A DNA stretch of 64,000 nucleotides. It comes from Pohlia nutans. Its lineage: Eukaryota; Streptophyta; Bryopsida; Bryales; Mniaceae. How positions within the stretch are numbered: position 1 is the stretch's first letter; every line of letters begins with the position of its first letter. The notes beneath the pieces are model-generated. The model was not told the origin of the DNA, made no database searches, and saw only the letters and a list, made by a program, of their open reading frames with translations. The stretch lies in contig CM040087.1 in assembly GCA_022496805.1 (NCBI GenBank), forward strand, positions 4,848,001 through 4,912,000, read 5' to 3'. The position numbers and the translations under genes were made by a program. Positions 37,024 through 47,006 of this stretch are shown here, piece by piece.

Positions 37024-37239
37024 CTCTAAATAGTATATTTAGTGTGAGATACACTAATTTACACAAACATGTTGTAAATTTTTACTGTTGACCAATTTTT
37101 TTACCCTCTATATTGGTCAAGATGGGGATCTTTCAATAGTATTGGAATCAATGTCTTTGGTAAAAAAAATTGTCGAGAGTAAAAATCTATAACATTTTCA
37201 AATCTTATAATTATCTCACACTAAATATACTATTTAGTG
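37024..37239. mobile_element. Mariner/Stowaway-type MITE (216 bp), TA target duplication
   Basis: Ends are CTCTAAATAGTATATTTAGTG and the inverse TATACTATTTAGTG, flanked by TA on both sides. A second copy is at 57963-58177 with the same interior (GACCAATTTTTTTACCCTC, CAATAGTATTGGAATCAATG in opposite orientation). Confidence 0.75.
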
Positions 37240-37406
37240 TAACTAAAGTGTGTTACAAGGTTTGACTGGCTGGTGGAGATGTGCATACCGTATCAGTTTC
37301 AATATAATTATTCTAGTGTGATTGTCTAGTACTTATGTCTGTGTTCATCTAGGGCAACAGGGATTTGATACCTCATGACCTTGTCATTTTCAGTGCTACT
37401 TGCTTA

Positions 37407-37565
37407 CACTACAAGGGAGCGTCCCTTTTCATTTGGTGAGTTAAACAGCGCCACTTCGCACTCACTGCCCAAATGCTCAAAACTTGATGAGTGCAATTCT
37501 TCACGCAGGATCAGTGTGAATTTTGACACTGTTCTGAGTGGGAAGCGACGCCTTTGCTAGTAGTG
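37407..37565. mobile_element. CACTA-type MITE (159 bp) with TTA target duplication
   Basis: It starts CACTACAAGGGAGCGTCCC and ends GCGACGCCTTTGCTAGTAGTG. The 3-bp direct repeat TTA flanks it (37404-37406 and 37566-37568). The interior is partly self-complementary. It is non-coding. Confidence 0.7.
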
Positions 37566-37901
37566 TTACAGTGTGCAGTACCGTAGTACTATAGCACGGT
37601 CGCCACCTCGCGAACGAATATTTAATATTTTTTGAAAATAAGGTTTGTTCCTAGCTCAAATAATGAATTTCTTGATTTTTGTTTCTAAGGGAAAAAAATG
37701 ATTAAAAAATGCCCCAAAATAGCCCACATGGCCCAAAATAGCAACATATAGCTTAAAATAATTTATTCTATTTTTGTCCTTTTATCCTCATAATTTCTAG
37801 TTTTTTACATTATTTTTTAAAATTGTTTTTTGGCGAACTTGCTATGGTACTACGGTACTGCAGTTTTAGAATTAATTTACACTCTCTGATTCCATCTGAT
37901 G

Positions 37902-38277
37902 TTAACCCTTAAACATCAAGAGGGCCTGGATGGGGCAGCCGGAAGGCATCTAAATTTTTGGAGGCAAAAAAAAAAAAAAAACAAAAAAAAAAACAAAAAC
38001 GGCTCTACATTGCACTATTGGCTGACACTATAGCGCTGCGGCACTGCTGAACTTCAGTTTCCCCAACCTCAAAACTTGTTCAATTTGATAACTTTGATTG
38101 CTTACCAACGATTCCACAATTTCTCAAATGAGGAGAAAATTTGGAATCTAGATTGCTTTTTCAGTAGCTTTCCAACGCACCAATTCTCGTTTGATTTGGT
38201 TGAGAAAATCAACTTTTTTTCTTCATTATTCTCTTTTAAATAAGCCCATGGGGCTCACCTTGACGTTTAAGGGTTAA
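37902..38277. mobile_element. TTAA-bounded piggyBac-type MITE, third family (376 bp)
   Basis: TTAACCCTTAAACATCAAG at the left and CTTGACGTTTAAGGGTTAA at the right form near-perfect TIRs with TTAA at each boundary. The interior, including an A-rich run at about 37970-37995, is unrelated to families 1 and 2. Confidence 0.75.
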
Positions 38278-38621
38278 GGTTCTCTTGCCAACTCCAAGTC
38301 CAATAGCTTCATATGTCAGTCTAGTTTCTATCCTGGCTACTGTAATCCGGTCTAGTTTAGCCCTTTAGTCCCCAGGAAATCATATTGTGGTCATTGATGT
38401 GTTGAAACCCAAGTAATGGAAAATCCATGAATAATTTGATTTTGAATTGTGATATTTCAAGTTAGAGACTTATAATATACATTAATCTTCTAGAAAAATC
38501 AAATTTGAATTTGGAGTTGTGAAACTATCAAAATATCCATAAACAACAAGAAAAAATACGGAAAATATTTGAAATTACAATAAATACCTACAAATACAAC
38601 ACATGTACAAGGTGACATTTC

Positions 38622-41102
38622 TTGTGTTTAGAAGTTTGTTATCTTGTTTTGTTTTTTTGGATTGTGTTCTCTTGTTCATGTTCCATTAGTATATGTATAT
38701 CAATCTTGTGCACCATTCAAACACAAAATGATAGAACCCACATATATAATGACACCGGTAAATATATCACCACCATTCCAACTACAAGAATAAAATGGTT
38801 ATGGCAACAATATAATAATAACAAATACAACAACCACAGACTAATACCTGCTATACAATCATTTGAAACGGAAGTAATTTGGCTATATCAAAGATATGAA
38901 CACAAAAACCACAAAAAGAACACAATAAAAACCCCACACCATACGATTCCATCCGACATTTTAGACACACTAATAACAACATTTAATATAACACACTCAT
39001 ACTTTTCCTCACCAATTACATGTTCCATGAAATCTACCCAATTCTTCTCAACATTCGCTAGAGACAGGATTTTTGGCTCACTAGGAACAGCCTTTCAATA
39101 CAAATGGAAAGGTATTGGATATGCTCACCCAAATGATGCCGAAACAACACAACAAGCAATACATTGGGCTAGACTAGCAGCAAAACAAGACCCAGAAATT
39201 GTCACCATATTAGCAATCCCGGACACCAACTGGTACCAAAATCTATCACCGTACAGCGGACCCTTCCCAGATACGCACGCCATTATACATTTTGCCGCGG
39301 ACACCATTACATATGACGAACCAACAATTCCACTGGTACCCAACAAAACCCGAAACGAACCGCTTGCAATACACATATGGTGTATTCACCATCAAAACAA
39401 TAACATTGGCACAATAAACCAAATAAACACCATAAACACAGCAATTGAAAATCTACAAATTTCGCAATACCATACACAAACAGCACCACCAACACCATTA
39501 AACACAAAAGTTAACAAAAATACAAAATGGAACAAACTCATATACCCACATTACAATAGTTTACAAAATATGTGGATAGATCCCCTTCCAAACTTTGAAA
39601 TACACACTACACTAAAATTTCTACCACAATACAGCTACTACACAGATGGATCCTTTTTACCACCTGAAGAAGCTGATGATGGCCACTGGAAAAAAGAAAA
39701 AGCTGGATATGGAATCTACAACGCATCTAAACCAGATGTACAAATATCAAAAAGACTGCCAGGACTACAAACATGCTTCAGAGCAGAACTAATGGCCATA
39801 CATGAAACACTCTCAATAATCACTACCAAATACATTAATGAACATGCACATATTTTTACTGATTGTCTCAATTGTATACATGTTCTAAACACACAACTAA
39901 AACACCCAACCCAACAAAACAACCACACCGATAAAACCATATTAGAAGATATCGTAAAAATGCTAAAAAAACGAACACAACTAACCACAATATATAAAGT
40001 TAAAGCACACTCAAAAATTACCGGGAATGAACATGCAGATCAACTTGCAAAAGAAGGAACCATGAAAAGAAGCTATCAAAAAGCAGCAAATTCATACGAA
40101 TTTGCACATACCACACCGTACTACTTCCAAAAAGACACACGGCCTGGCCGTATCAAACGACCAGACAAAGGACCAGTTAGATGTTTGGAAAAATATATAA
40201 AGAAACATGACCGAAACACTAACCTAGAAATACTGGCGGAAGACTTTCCCAACATTAGCAAATGGACAACAAACTCCATCATAGATAATGAAATGTCCAA
40301 TGACTTTTGGAAAAACCCAGAAATAACAGACGCACAAAAAACAAGCATACTAAAATTTAGAACTTGTCAATATATGGGTAATGCTAGAAAACAATTAATT
40401 TTTGGCATACAAAGATTCCCCTCAAAAACATGTCCCATATGTAATTCACAAGATGCAGATACATGGCTACATGTACTTTTAATATGCAAACAACACCACA
40501 TACACGCACTAAGAACCAAAAGACACAATAAAGCGGTATGGGAACTAAGAAAATTAATATTATCCTCAAATAAATCAAGATGCTACACTCTCGTGAATGC
40601 GGGCACATTCAACAATAACCCACAAGAAAATACAGTTCCTCCATGGTTATTACCATGTACTTGTAATCAACAAAGATGCCAATGTAATGCCAGATTCAAA
40701 CCAGATATACTATGCATTAAAGGTCTCCCATACCAAAGCCCGCCGCCTCTAAATCCAGATGATAACCTAACCATACAATTTATAGAATTCACATACACAA
40801 ACGACAGATTTTCACCAGAAACAATTGGCAGAAAACTTTTAAAATACCAACCTCTAATTAACAATATCATACAACAAGGCTGGAAAGTGGATCCCATCAT
40901 AGTCATTACAGCTAGTGCTAGAGGAACCACACACGTCCCCTCAATGAAACTACTTGAAACTAAATTCAACATTTGTGAATCCTCTATAAAACACACATTC
41001 AAAGCAATAAATACCATTGCCATACAATATGCCGGATCTATCATTTTACATAAAAGACGTATAGAAAACAATCAAACAATACCAACAGACGTAGTACATT
41101 AA
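38622..41102 (+). CDS. LINE-like ORF with RNase H domain and CCHC zinc finger, reverse transcriptase absent
   Basis: A long open frame (826 codons; the true start is uncertain). The RNase H domain lies near residues 340-480, with acidic residues in YTDGS, RAELMAIHE, FTDCLNC and GNEHADQLAKEG. A CCHC zinc-binding stretch follows near 605-625 (CPICNSQDADTWLHVLLICK), typical of non-LTR retrotransposons. The C-terminus (VITASARGTTHVPS.., IAIQYAGSIILHKRR) resembles C-termini I recall from plant and algal LINE-like elements. The region before RNase H (FGSLGTAFQYKWKG, AHPNDAETTQQAIHWAR, ILAIPDTNWYQ) is not a reverse transcriptase. Its layout faintly recalls a degenerate PCIF1-like methyltransferase; that is speculation. 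The sense strand is strikingly G-poor and A/C-rich. It may be 5'-truncated or a non-autonomous derivative. Confidence 0.75.
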   Translation: MCLEVCYLVLFFWIVFSCSCSISICISILCTIQTQNDRTHIYNDTGKYITTIPTTRIKWLWQQYNNNKYNNHRLIPAIQSFETEVIWLYQRYEHKNHKKNTIKTPHHTIPSDILDTLITTFNITHSYFSSPITCSMKSTQFFSTFARDRIFGSLGTAFQYKWKGIGYAHPNDAETTQQAIHWARLAAKQDPEIVTILAIPDTNWYQNLSPYSGPFPDTHAIIHFAADTITYDEPTIPLVPNKTRNEPLAIHIWCIHHQNNNIGTINQINTINTAIENLQISQYHTQTAPPTPLNTKVNKNTKWNKLIYPHYNSLQNMWIDPLPNFEIHTTLKFLPQYSYYTDGSFLPPEEADDGHWKKEKAGYGIYNASKPDVQISKRLPGLQTCFRAELMAIHETLSIITTKYINEHAHIFTDCLNCIHVLNTQLKHPTQQNNHTDKTILEDIVKMLKKRTQLTTIYKVKAHSKITGNEHADQLAKEGTMKRSYQKAANSYEFAHTTPYYFQKDTRPGRIKRPDKGPVRCLEKYIKKHDRNTNLEILAEDFPNISKWTTNSIIDNEMSNDFWKNPEITDAQKTSILKFRTCQYMGNARKQLIFGIQRFPSKTCPICNSQDADTWLHVLLICKQHHIHALRTKRHNKAVWELRKLILSSNKSRCYTLVNAGTFNNNPQENTVPPWLLPCTCNQQRCQCNARFKPDILCIKGLPYQSPPPLNPDDNLTIQFIEFTYTNDRFSPETIGRKLLKYQPLINNIIQQGWKVDPIIVITASARGTTHVPSMKLLETKFNICESSIKHTFKAINTIAIQYAGSIILHKRRIENNQTIPTDVVH

Positions 41103-41400
41103 AAGAGGGGGGGTAGTGGTGAAAACCACTGCTAGCCACTCTTCAAATTCACTAGCTCAGCTTGTCTCAAGGGATAGGTGGGGCCGGTTGGTTGGTACAA
41201 CTTTCCTGCCATGATAACTCACTAGCAGCACCAAGCCATGTGTATCACACCACTGCTCAACGAGCCCAACTGGTTTCGAACCCGGACCACATAATCGTGA
41301 TACAACGCCCTTCACCAACCAACCAAAGAACTCATGACTAGGTGATAGAAATTAACACCAAACATACCTTTATACAACGAACACTCATTCATCATTACTT
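41103..41400 (-). mobile_element. 3' flank of the LINE-like ORF with tRNA-like promoter boxes (antisense)
   Basis: On the minus strand, TTGGTTGGTGAAGGGCG (about 41315-41332) resembles a pol III A box and GGTTCGAAACC (about 41271-41281) a B box, about 35 bp apart. No complete cloverleaf can be drawn, so it is not called a tRNA gene. A small hairpin AGTGGTGAAAACCACT lies near 41114. Confidence 0.35.
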
Positions 41401-41404
41401 CGCT

Positions 41405-41445
41405 TTTTTTCTTTTCTTTTCTTTTCTTTTCTTCCTTTTGTTACT
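41405..41445 (+). repeat. (TTTTC)n simple repeat
   Basis: A run of CTTTT units followed by a short (GTTACT)n run, located between the LINE-like 3' flank and the SINE-like copy. Confidence 0.7.
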
Positions 41446-41479
41446 GTTACTGTTACTTTGTTTTGGTTAACTATAGTGT

Positions 41480-41612
41480 CCATCCTCGAAAGAGGAGAGT
41501 AGTATTGTCCCAATGTCCCTTTGTCCCGTGGGCATCGGGTCTTTGACATTACGAACGGACACTTTATTCACGCCGGCCCATTTCTTTGGGTTGGTGTTTC
41601 TATCTATCTATA
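41480..41612 (+). mobile_element. SINE-like short retroposon, copy 4, longest 5' extension
   Basis: In plus orientation it reads CCAATGTCCCTTTGTCCCG, then ACGAACGGACACTTTATTC and ACGCCGGCCC, and ends in TCTATCTATCTATA. An upstream extension (GTCCATCCTCGAAAGAGGAG) is not seen in other copies. I do not see a clear target duplication. Confidence 0.6.
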
Positions 41613-42042
41613 TCAATCTTAATCAATGTACAGCTCCTTTCATATTTTAACGTGTAAAGTGTTGTCATAAACCATATATAGATAAGTCACTATCACTTAT
41701 ATAATTCTCAATAATTATGTATGAGTCTATTCTTGACATGAAAGATTGCAACAAAGAGGTGTTGACAAAGGTCATTGCTAAACCTCTCCACTTTTATTTT
41801 TGAAACCCAAATTCTATTTAACTTTGAAGTCACACACCCTCCAAAATCTTATTTTTGAGTGTGCATTATACGGTTCAAAGACACACTATAATCTTCCAAT
41901 TCAACCGTTCGATCTTATCAAGGATTAAGGTGCACTCGTTTAATTAAACTGTTTATAGTTTAATACTATTAATAATATTCACAATTTGAACAAAGAGAGA
42001 TTTAAGAAAAATATCACCAAATAAAATCTAGTTTCTCCAAAA

Positions 42043-42445
42043 GCACCTTAGGCCATCCTCAATCTTGCCTCGTCAAAGTAGCCCGCCACCTGCAAATGGA
42101 GGGGCTCTTTTGGCAGCGCGTTAACAAAAAGAACATGTCCCGGAGCAGGGGCCCCAACCCGGCTGGCACTCGGGCCTCGAACTGCGCTCTTGAGGCTCCT
42201 TGATTCACGTGGATGAAGCTCCTGCACTTCTGAAGCTCCTCGATTGGCGTAGTTGACTTGCTGTACCGGCCGGATTCCAGCTCTGGGAAAGATGAAAAAA
42301 TTGCCGGCCGATGAGGTTCATTTGGAGGGGCCACGGACTTACCGGCGCCATTTACGGTGGGATTGGGGAACTTCGCCAACGTTGCCCCGGCAAAGTGTCG
42401 TTGGCGGGCCACTTTGTTGTAAAGATTGAGGATGCCCTTAGGCAC
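42043..42445. mobile_element. GC-rich inverted-repeat element (403 bp)
   Basis: The left end GCACCTTAGGCCATCCTCAA is inverted at the right as TTGAGGATGCCCTTAGGCAC. Subterminal blocks also pair (TAGCCCGCCA with TGGCGGGCCA). It contains a 128-codon minus-strand frame with no recognised domain. It is markedly GC-richer than the surrounding DNA. A CACTAAAGGGTTAA follows at 42443-42456, so a TTAA-type right boundary is possible, but the left TTAA is not found. Confidence 0.5.
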
Positions 42446-42865
42446 TAAAGGGTTAAACGCTTGGATAAAGTCATGTATATGGCATGTCAGTTGTCACGAT
42501 AGGGAAAGAAGGAAAAACGAAACAAAGGTTATAAGAAGAGAAGCCAAAATCATTTTTTCAAAGAAAACCTAATTTTTATGGACAAAATGAGAATCTTGAA
42601 AAATATTCACATAATTTGGCATTTGTTGAAAATGAATTTGGCCCCCAAAAAAAAGTTTGGCATCAGCTGGGTACGGTATTGCCATGAGACTGCATGGACT
42701 TTGCATTAGATCTATTTACTTGTACTACCCTACGCATGTTCAAGTGTCAATGCACCGGATATTTGCAATTCTGCATGATCATCGTCATTCTGTAAGAACT
42801 TTGCTGTTGCACATGAGTGCATGCAATCAAATCATATTAGCAGTGATACAGTATATCCCTATATG

Positions 42866-43596
42866 TTAACCCCTAACAGCCTGCGAGACCCAAAAGTGGT
42901 CTTTGGATGATTAGTATTAGTCCCTGGATGAAGAAAGAATGTTGAATTCCATGCATTTTTTTGTGTGAAGGGTGTTCATTGCTCATGCCATCTCTTCAAA
43001 TTAAATTCAAGTAATTCAAGTCATTTTGGGATTTTACATGAGGTCCCAACTACAAAAGAGTAATAAAAATGGTTCTCCACGAAGTGTATTTTGGATTTTT
43101 ATACTTTTCTTGCTTAAACTAAATTTAGGCCATGAAAATGAGTTGTATTGCATTTGAGCTTAACTAACAAAATGAAGCTTACATAGTCTAAAACTACTCC
43201 ACTTTGAATTTTTTTTTAAATTGGATAATTGAGTATTTTATTAGAGTTACAAGTTTGGTGGGTATTACAATAGTGTAGTGATTTTCTAAATATAGTAACA
43301 CGGATGATTTTCATCTACTGTAATGTTCTTCATTGTAAATTACCTCTTTGTTTAGAAAATCAAAGAATTTGAGCATATTTTGTAATTGATAGGAATTTTC
43401 TTTACAATCACTTCAAAAAATCATAGTAATTCCAAATTTTCAACAAATTTTATGAAAAATTCACGATTTGTAGTAGACACGTGGATCCATCTATTAAAAA
43501 TATAAAGTTGAATTTTTATCTTATTTATAGTGGCAAATTGAGTGTAACAGGTAAAACATGATTCCATGGTCATAGGCCTAGGCATTTAGGGGTTAA
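42866..43596. mobile_element. TTAA-bounded MITE (731 bp), first of a three-element chain
   Basis: It starts TTAACCCCTAACAGCCTGCG and ends CCTAGGCATTTAGGGGTTAA. Its terminal TTAA (43593-43596) is also the first four bases of the next element. Confidence 0.65.
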
Positions 43597-44195
43597 CCCC
43601 TAACCCTTTGACACACTTGCGTTCATATAATGGACGACAAACAGATTGCAACAATCTTTTTTCTGGCAATTTTTACCTTCCAGTAGAAGCTAAAATCGTC
43701 AGAAAAAAAACCACTCAACTGCAACCTTTCTCAACACTACATCTTGTACAATTTTTCATCCATCCAAATTTCTCTTAGTTCTTGAGCAAGTTGACTATCA
43801 TTTTGTATGGTATGAATTTTCAAAAGAAGATGTTGTGATTTTTTGAAAAACAACACAATTGGTTTGTGTCAAGTTTCATTCTTAGTTCAAAAAGTGAGAC
43901 TTTAAACATGATTTTCCCAAATAAGTAGAATCAAATAATGGAAATTATACCATCTCATAATGCATGTTATTCCAGTTTCATAACAATATTTTTAAATGTT
44001 TTGAGTTAATTTGGGATTTTTAATTGTTTCAAAAGAAAACCCTGAAAAATTAATTAAAAATATTAATAGGAAATAAGATAAATCCAACCATAGAGATATG
44101 ATCTTCACATTGACATTCACAACTTTGCTTTGTACATCAACTTCATTTTTTTTTCATCAAACATTTTATAATGAATCTTCGAAATCAATGTTTAA
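43593..44195. mobile_element. TTAA-bounded diverged MITE (about 603 bp), second of chain
   Basis: It starts TTAACCCCTAACCCTTTGAC. The right part resembles the family-1 right half (tagagatatgatcttcac.., cattttataatgaatctt). It ends at the TTAA shared with the following copy. Both termini are worn. Confidence 0.45.
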
Positions 44196-44779
44196 TCCGG
44201 CCGTTAAAGAGCTAACTGCATGGGCGTTCATTTTTTGGATGATGTTCAGATTTCATTCACATTTTTTCATCCGACATACATTTTTGCAGTGTGGATTTTT
44301 TACTATAAATTTTATGGGAAGTTAGCCTCATACATGTCAATTGATCAGAAAGGGGATGATTTTTGAAAATTTTATGCCTCATAATGTGTTGCAGTGATTC
44401 ATCATATCTTGGTTTAAAATCAATCAATAGTCCTCTCAAAAAAGTCAACTCATAAAAATTAAGCAACCAAAAAGTCTCCAAAAATCAACACACTTAGTGT
44501 ATTACATTTCAATCCATTACAACAAATTCCAACAACAAAATGTCAACATCTTATTTGTAATTGAATTACAAAAGAATTTAGAATTTTAAGTTTCAAATTT
44601 TATATAAAAATATTGGTGATTGCAATCATAGATCTAACTATATAAATAGAATCTTAAACTCATAATGTATAACTTTTATTCATACATCAAGTTCAAAATT
44701 TCCCTCTTAATTACATTTTATAGTGCATCTTTGCAATTCTTCAAATCTGAAGAGGGTTGTAGGCATATAAGCCGGTTAA
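44192..44779. mobile_element. TTAA-bounded MITE family 1, diverged copy (588 bp), third of chain
   Basis: Its interior follows the 35643-36219 copy closely (CAGATTTCATTCACATTTTT, TTTATGGGAAGTTAGCCTCA, GTGTTGCAGTG, GATCTAACTATA). Both ends are degraded (TTAATCCGGCC.. and ..AGCCGGTTAA). Confidence 0.65.
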
Positions 44780-44972
44780 TTTAATTGGAAATGCATTAGA
44801 GACACTTCAACTATTGATATTGAGCCTACCCTCAAAAGAAGGCATCAACGGTAGCAATGCGCTCTTTGTCGTGGTGGCCAAGTTGCTAACACTTCCTTCA
44901 ACAAACTCTTTATTCAAGCTCGCCCATAGTTACTCTCTTTCTTGATATAAATTGGTGGTGCCAATAACTTTT

Positions 44973-45099
44973 CACCAATAGAAAAGGTGGCGCTCCCAGG
45001 GACATGCGTAGGCAAAATCATTATACATACGTGAAATTGGGCACTAAGGTACCTGCCTGGACATCATCTCCCTCAACAATGCCACCTTTTCTATTAGTG
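44973..45099. mobile_element. CACTA-type MITE (127 bp) with TTT target duplication
   Basis: Left CACCAATAGAAAAGGTGGC and right GCCACCTTTTCTATTAGTG are inverted repeats. TTT is duplicated at 44970-44972 and 45100-45102. It belongs to the same terminus class as 9042-9203. Confidence 0.75.
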
Positions 45100-46055
45100 T
45101 TTCTTATCCAAGTCACCTTCTCTGCTCTCTTGCATTTTCCATATACTGCCAGTTTTGACCAGTGAGAGTTCATTCATTCTTTGTCTGAAATGAAGAATGA
45201 ACATCCACTGTGGATAAGCGATCAACTCTCGGATGGAATAGCTCTGGGATGGCATTGAAATATTCCTGGAACTAATTCAGATGATTAATTGTCTAATTTC
45301 ATCCAAGTTGATTCACCTATCATCCACATTTGGATGAATTTGGTTGTTTTTGATGATTATATGAATTAATTTGAATGAATTCTTGCACTTACTAAAAAAA
45401 ATTGTACTCCCTCTGCCCCACTAGACAACTATGATATCGATTTAATTTTTTTCCCAAAATAAAACCGTGATTTCCAATTGTATTCATTCACTTGTATTTA
45501 TTCATTCTCAAATGTAAATCAACTCTTTAGGAAATAATATGACTTTTTTCTAAAATGAAAAAATTGAAGTATCCTACACATTGCCACACATCATTGATTG
45601 TAGCACTACTGTCATATATTTGATTTGGGACCCTACATAGTTATATACTTAGATCAAAGAAATTAGGCATAATTTTTTTTTGAAAAACAATCAACTCATC
45701 TTAGCATGTTCTCTTTTGACAATGCATTTTGAATTGTGTAGGGCTCAGTGTAGGGTTTAGGATTTAAACTTTTGGAGGACTTTTAAGCCCGTGTTTTTTG
45801 GCAATGCAAAATGTTATTAACAAACTCCAACTATTCAAATTGGTTTTACACTTGATTGGCCACCTTTTGGTAAAAAATAGGAACTATTCAACGGTACACT
45901 AATTGGAATATACAAACATATATTTTGAGGTGTACGCATCTTAAAACTACAAAACCACTTTGAACTCCCTATATCTATAATGATTATGTAGTTGGATCAG
46001 AGACATGTTTCATACTGTCATGAGTATGTGACATTGTAGGTTTTGCATAAGGTCC
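45100..46055. other. AT-rich intergenic DNA
   Basis: I see no gene. A solo Stowaway-like end (TACTCCCTCTGCC) lies near 45409, without a partner. Confidence 0.4.
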
Positions 46056-46971
46056 TTAACCCCTAAAGGACCATGCTCATTCCTAAAATTTTATCACTTT
46101 CTTGTGATGCTTTCAGAAAGGCAATTGTATCTCTTGATTAGTATTCATGTAGAAAACTTCACCGTTGAAGTTCAAAAAGGACTTAGTCATAAGACTATAC
46201 ATCAATTTTCAGAACAATCTACCGTATATATTACATGATTATAAGGTTTGATCATAAGTCGATTCCTGAGAATTTTAAATAAAACCAACATGTCATTCAT
46301 TGCAAACTTTCTCATAAATTTAAAAACCATGATTAGCATTTGAAAGTTTAGGAGCATACAAAGATGTACTATATCTAGGTGTCCACAAAAAATGGTGTTC
46401 TAAAACTAAATACAACAACAATGATTGATTATCAAAGATATATGTTTGGGTGAAGTGACTTGTTGGTGACTCGTTGAGCCCGTGTTTGTGATTGTTATTA
46501 ATTTTTACATTGCAAAAATGTTTTAAAGAATTCAAATATATATCTGGAATATTCCAAAATAATATAAAATATGTAGAAAAGATTCCAATTATTTTGAAAA
46601 TATTCCATTTAAAATATATTTAAACATTTCCCGTAATTGTTTTATAGTGTTGATGATGTAGTAATGACAAATGTTTTACATATTGGACACTTTTTTTTTT
46701 TTACGAATGTGACGTCAAAGTATGAAAACGCTGTCCAAGTCATCAACCGCCCTAACTACTTTGTCCCAAGTTCACCTACGTTGACGTTTTAATTTTTTCC
46801 TGATGAATCAATCAACATAATTGCAAATCTTGAAGGATTTTTGTGTTCTTGAAACAAACATGTTCAGTTCTTTAGTTAATATTGAGTCAAAATTATGAAA
46901 TCCAAACAAGTTATTAAAGTAATGAAATTATTCGTAGACACAATGTGTCTACCTGGTCCTTTAGGGGTTAA
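46056..46971. mobile_element. TTAA-bounded piggyBac-type element (916 bp)
   Basis: TTAACCCCTAAAGGACCA at the left is a perfect inverse of TGGTCCTTTAGGGGTTAA at the right (18 bp including TTAA). No open frame of useful length is present, so it is non-autonomous. Confidence 0.8.
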
Positions 46972-47006
46972 GCGACAGTGATGCTTATCTTCAAATCTTA
47001 AACATA

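Noticed and set aside
41250..41335. tRNA gene
   Set aside because: Pol III-like boxes are present but the acceptor and T stems do not pair. Kept only as a tRNA-like block.
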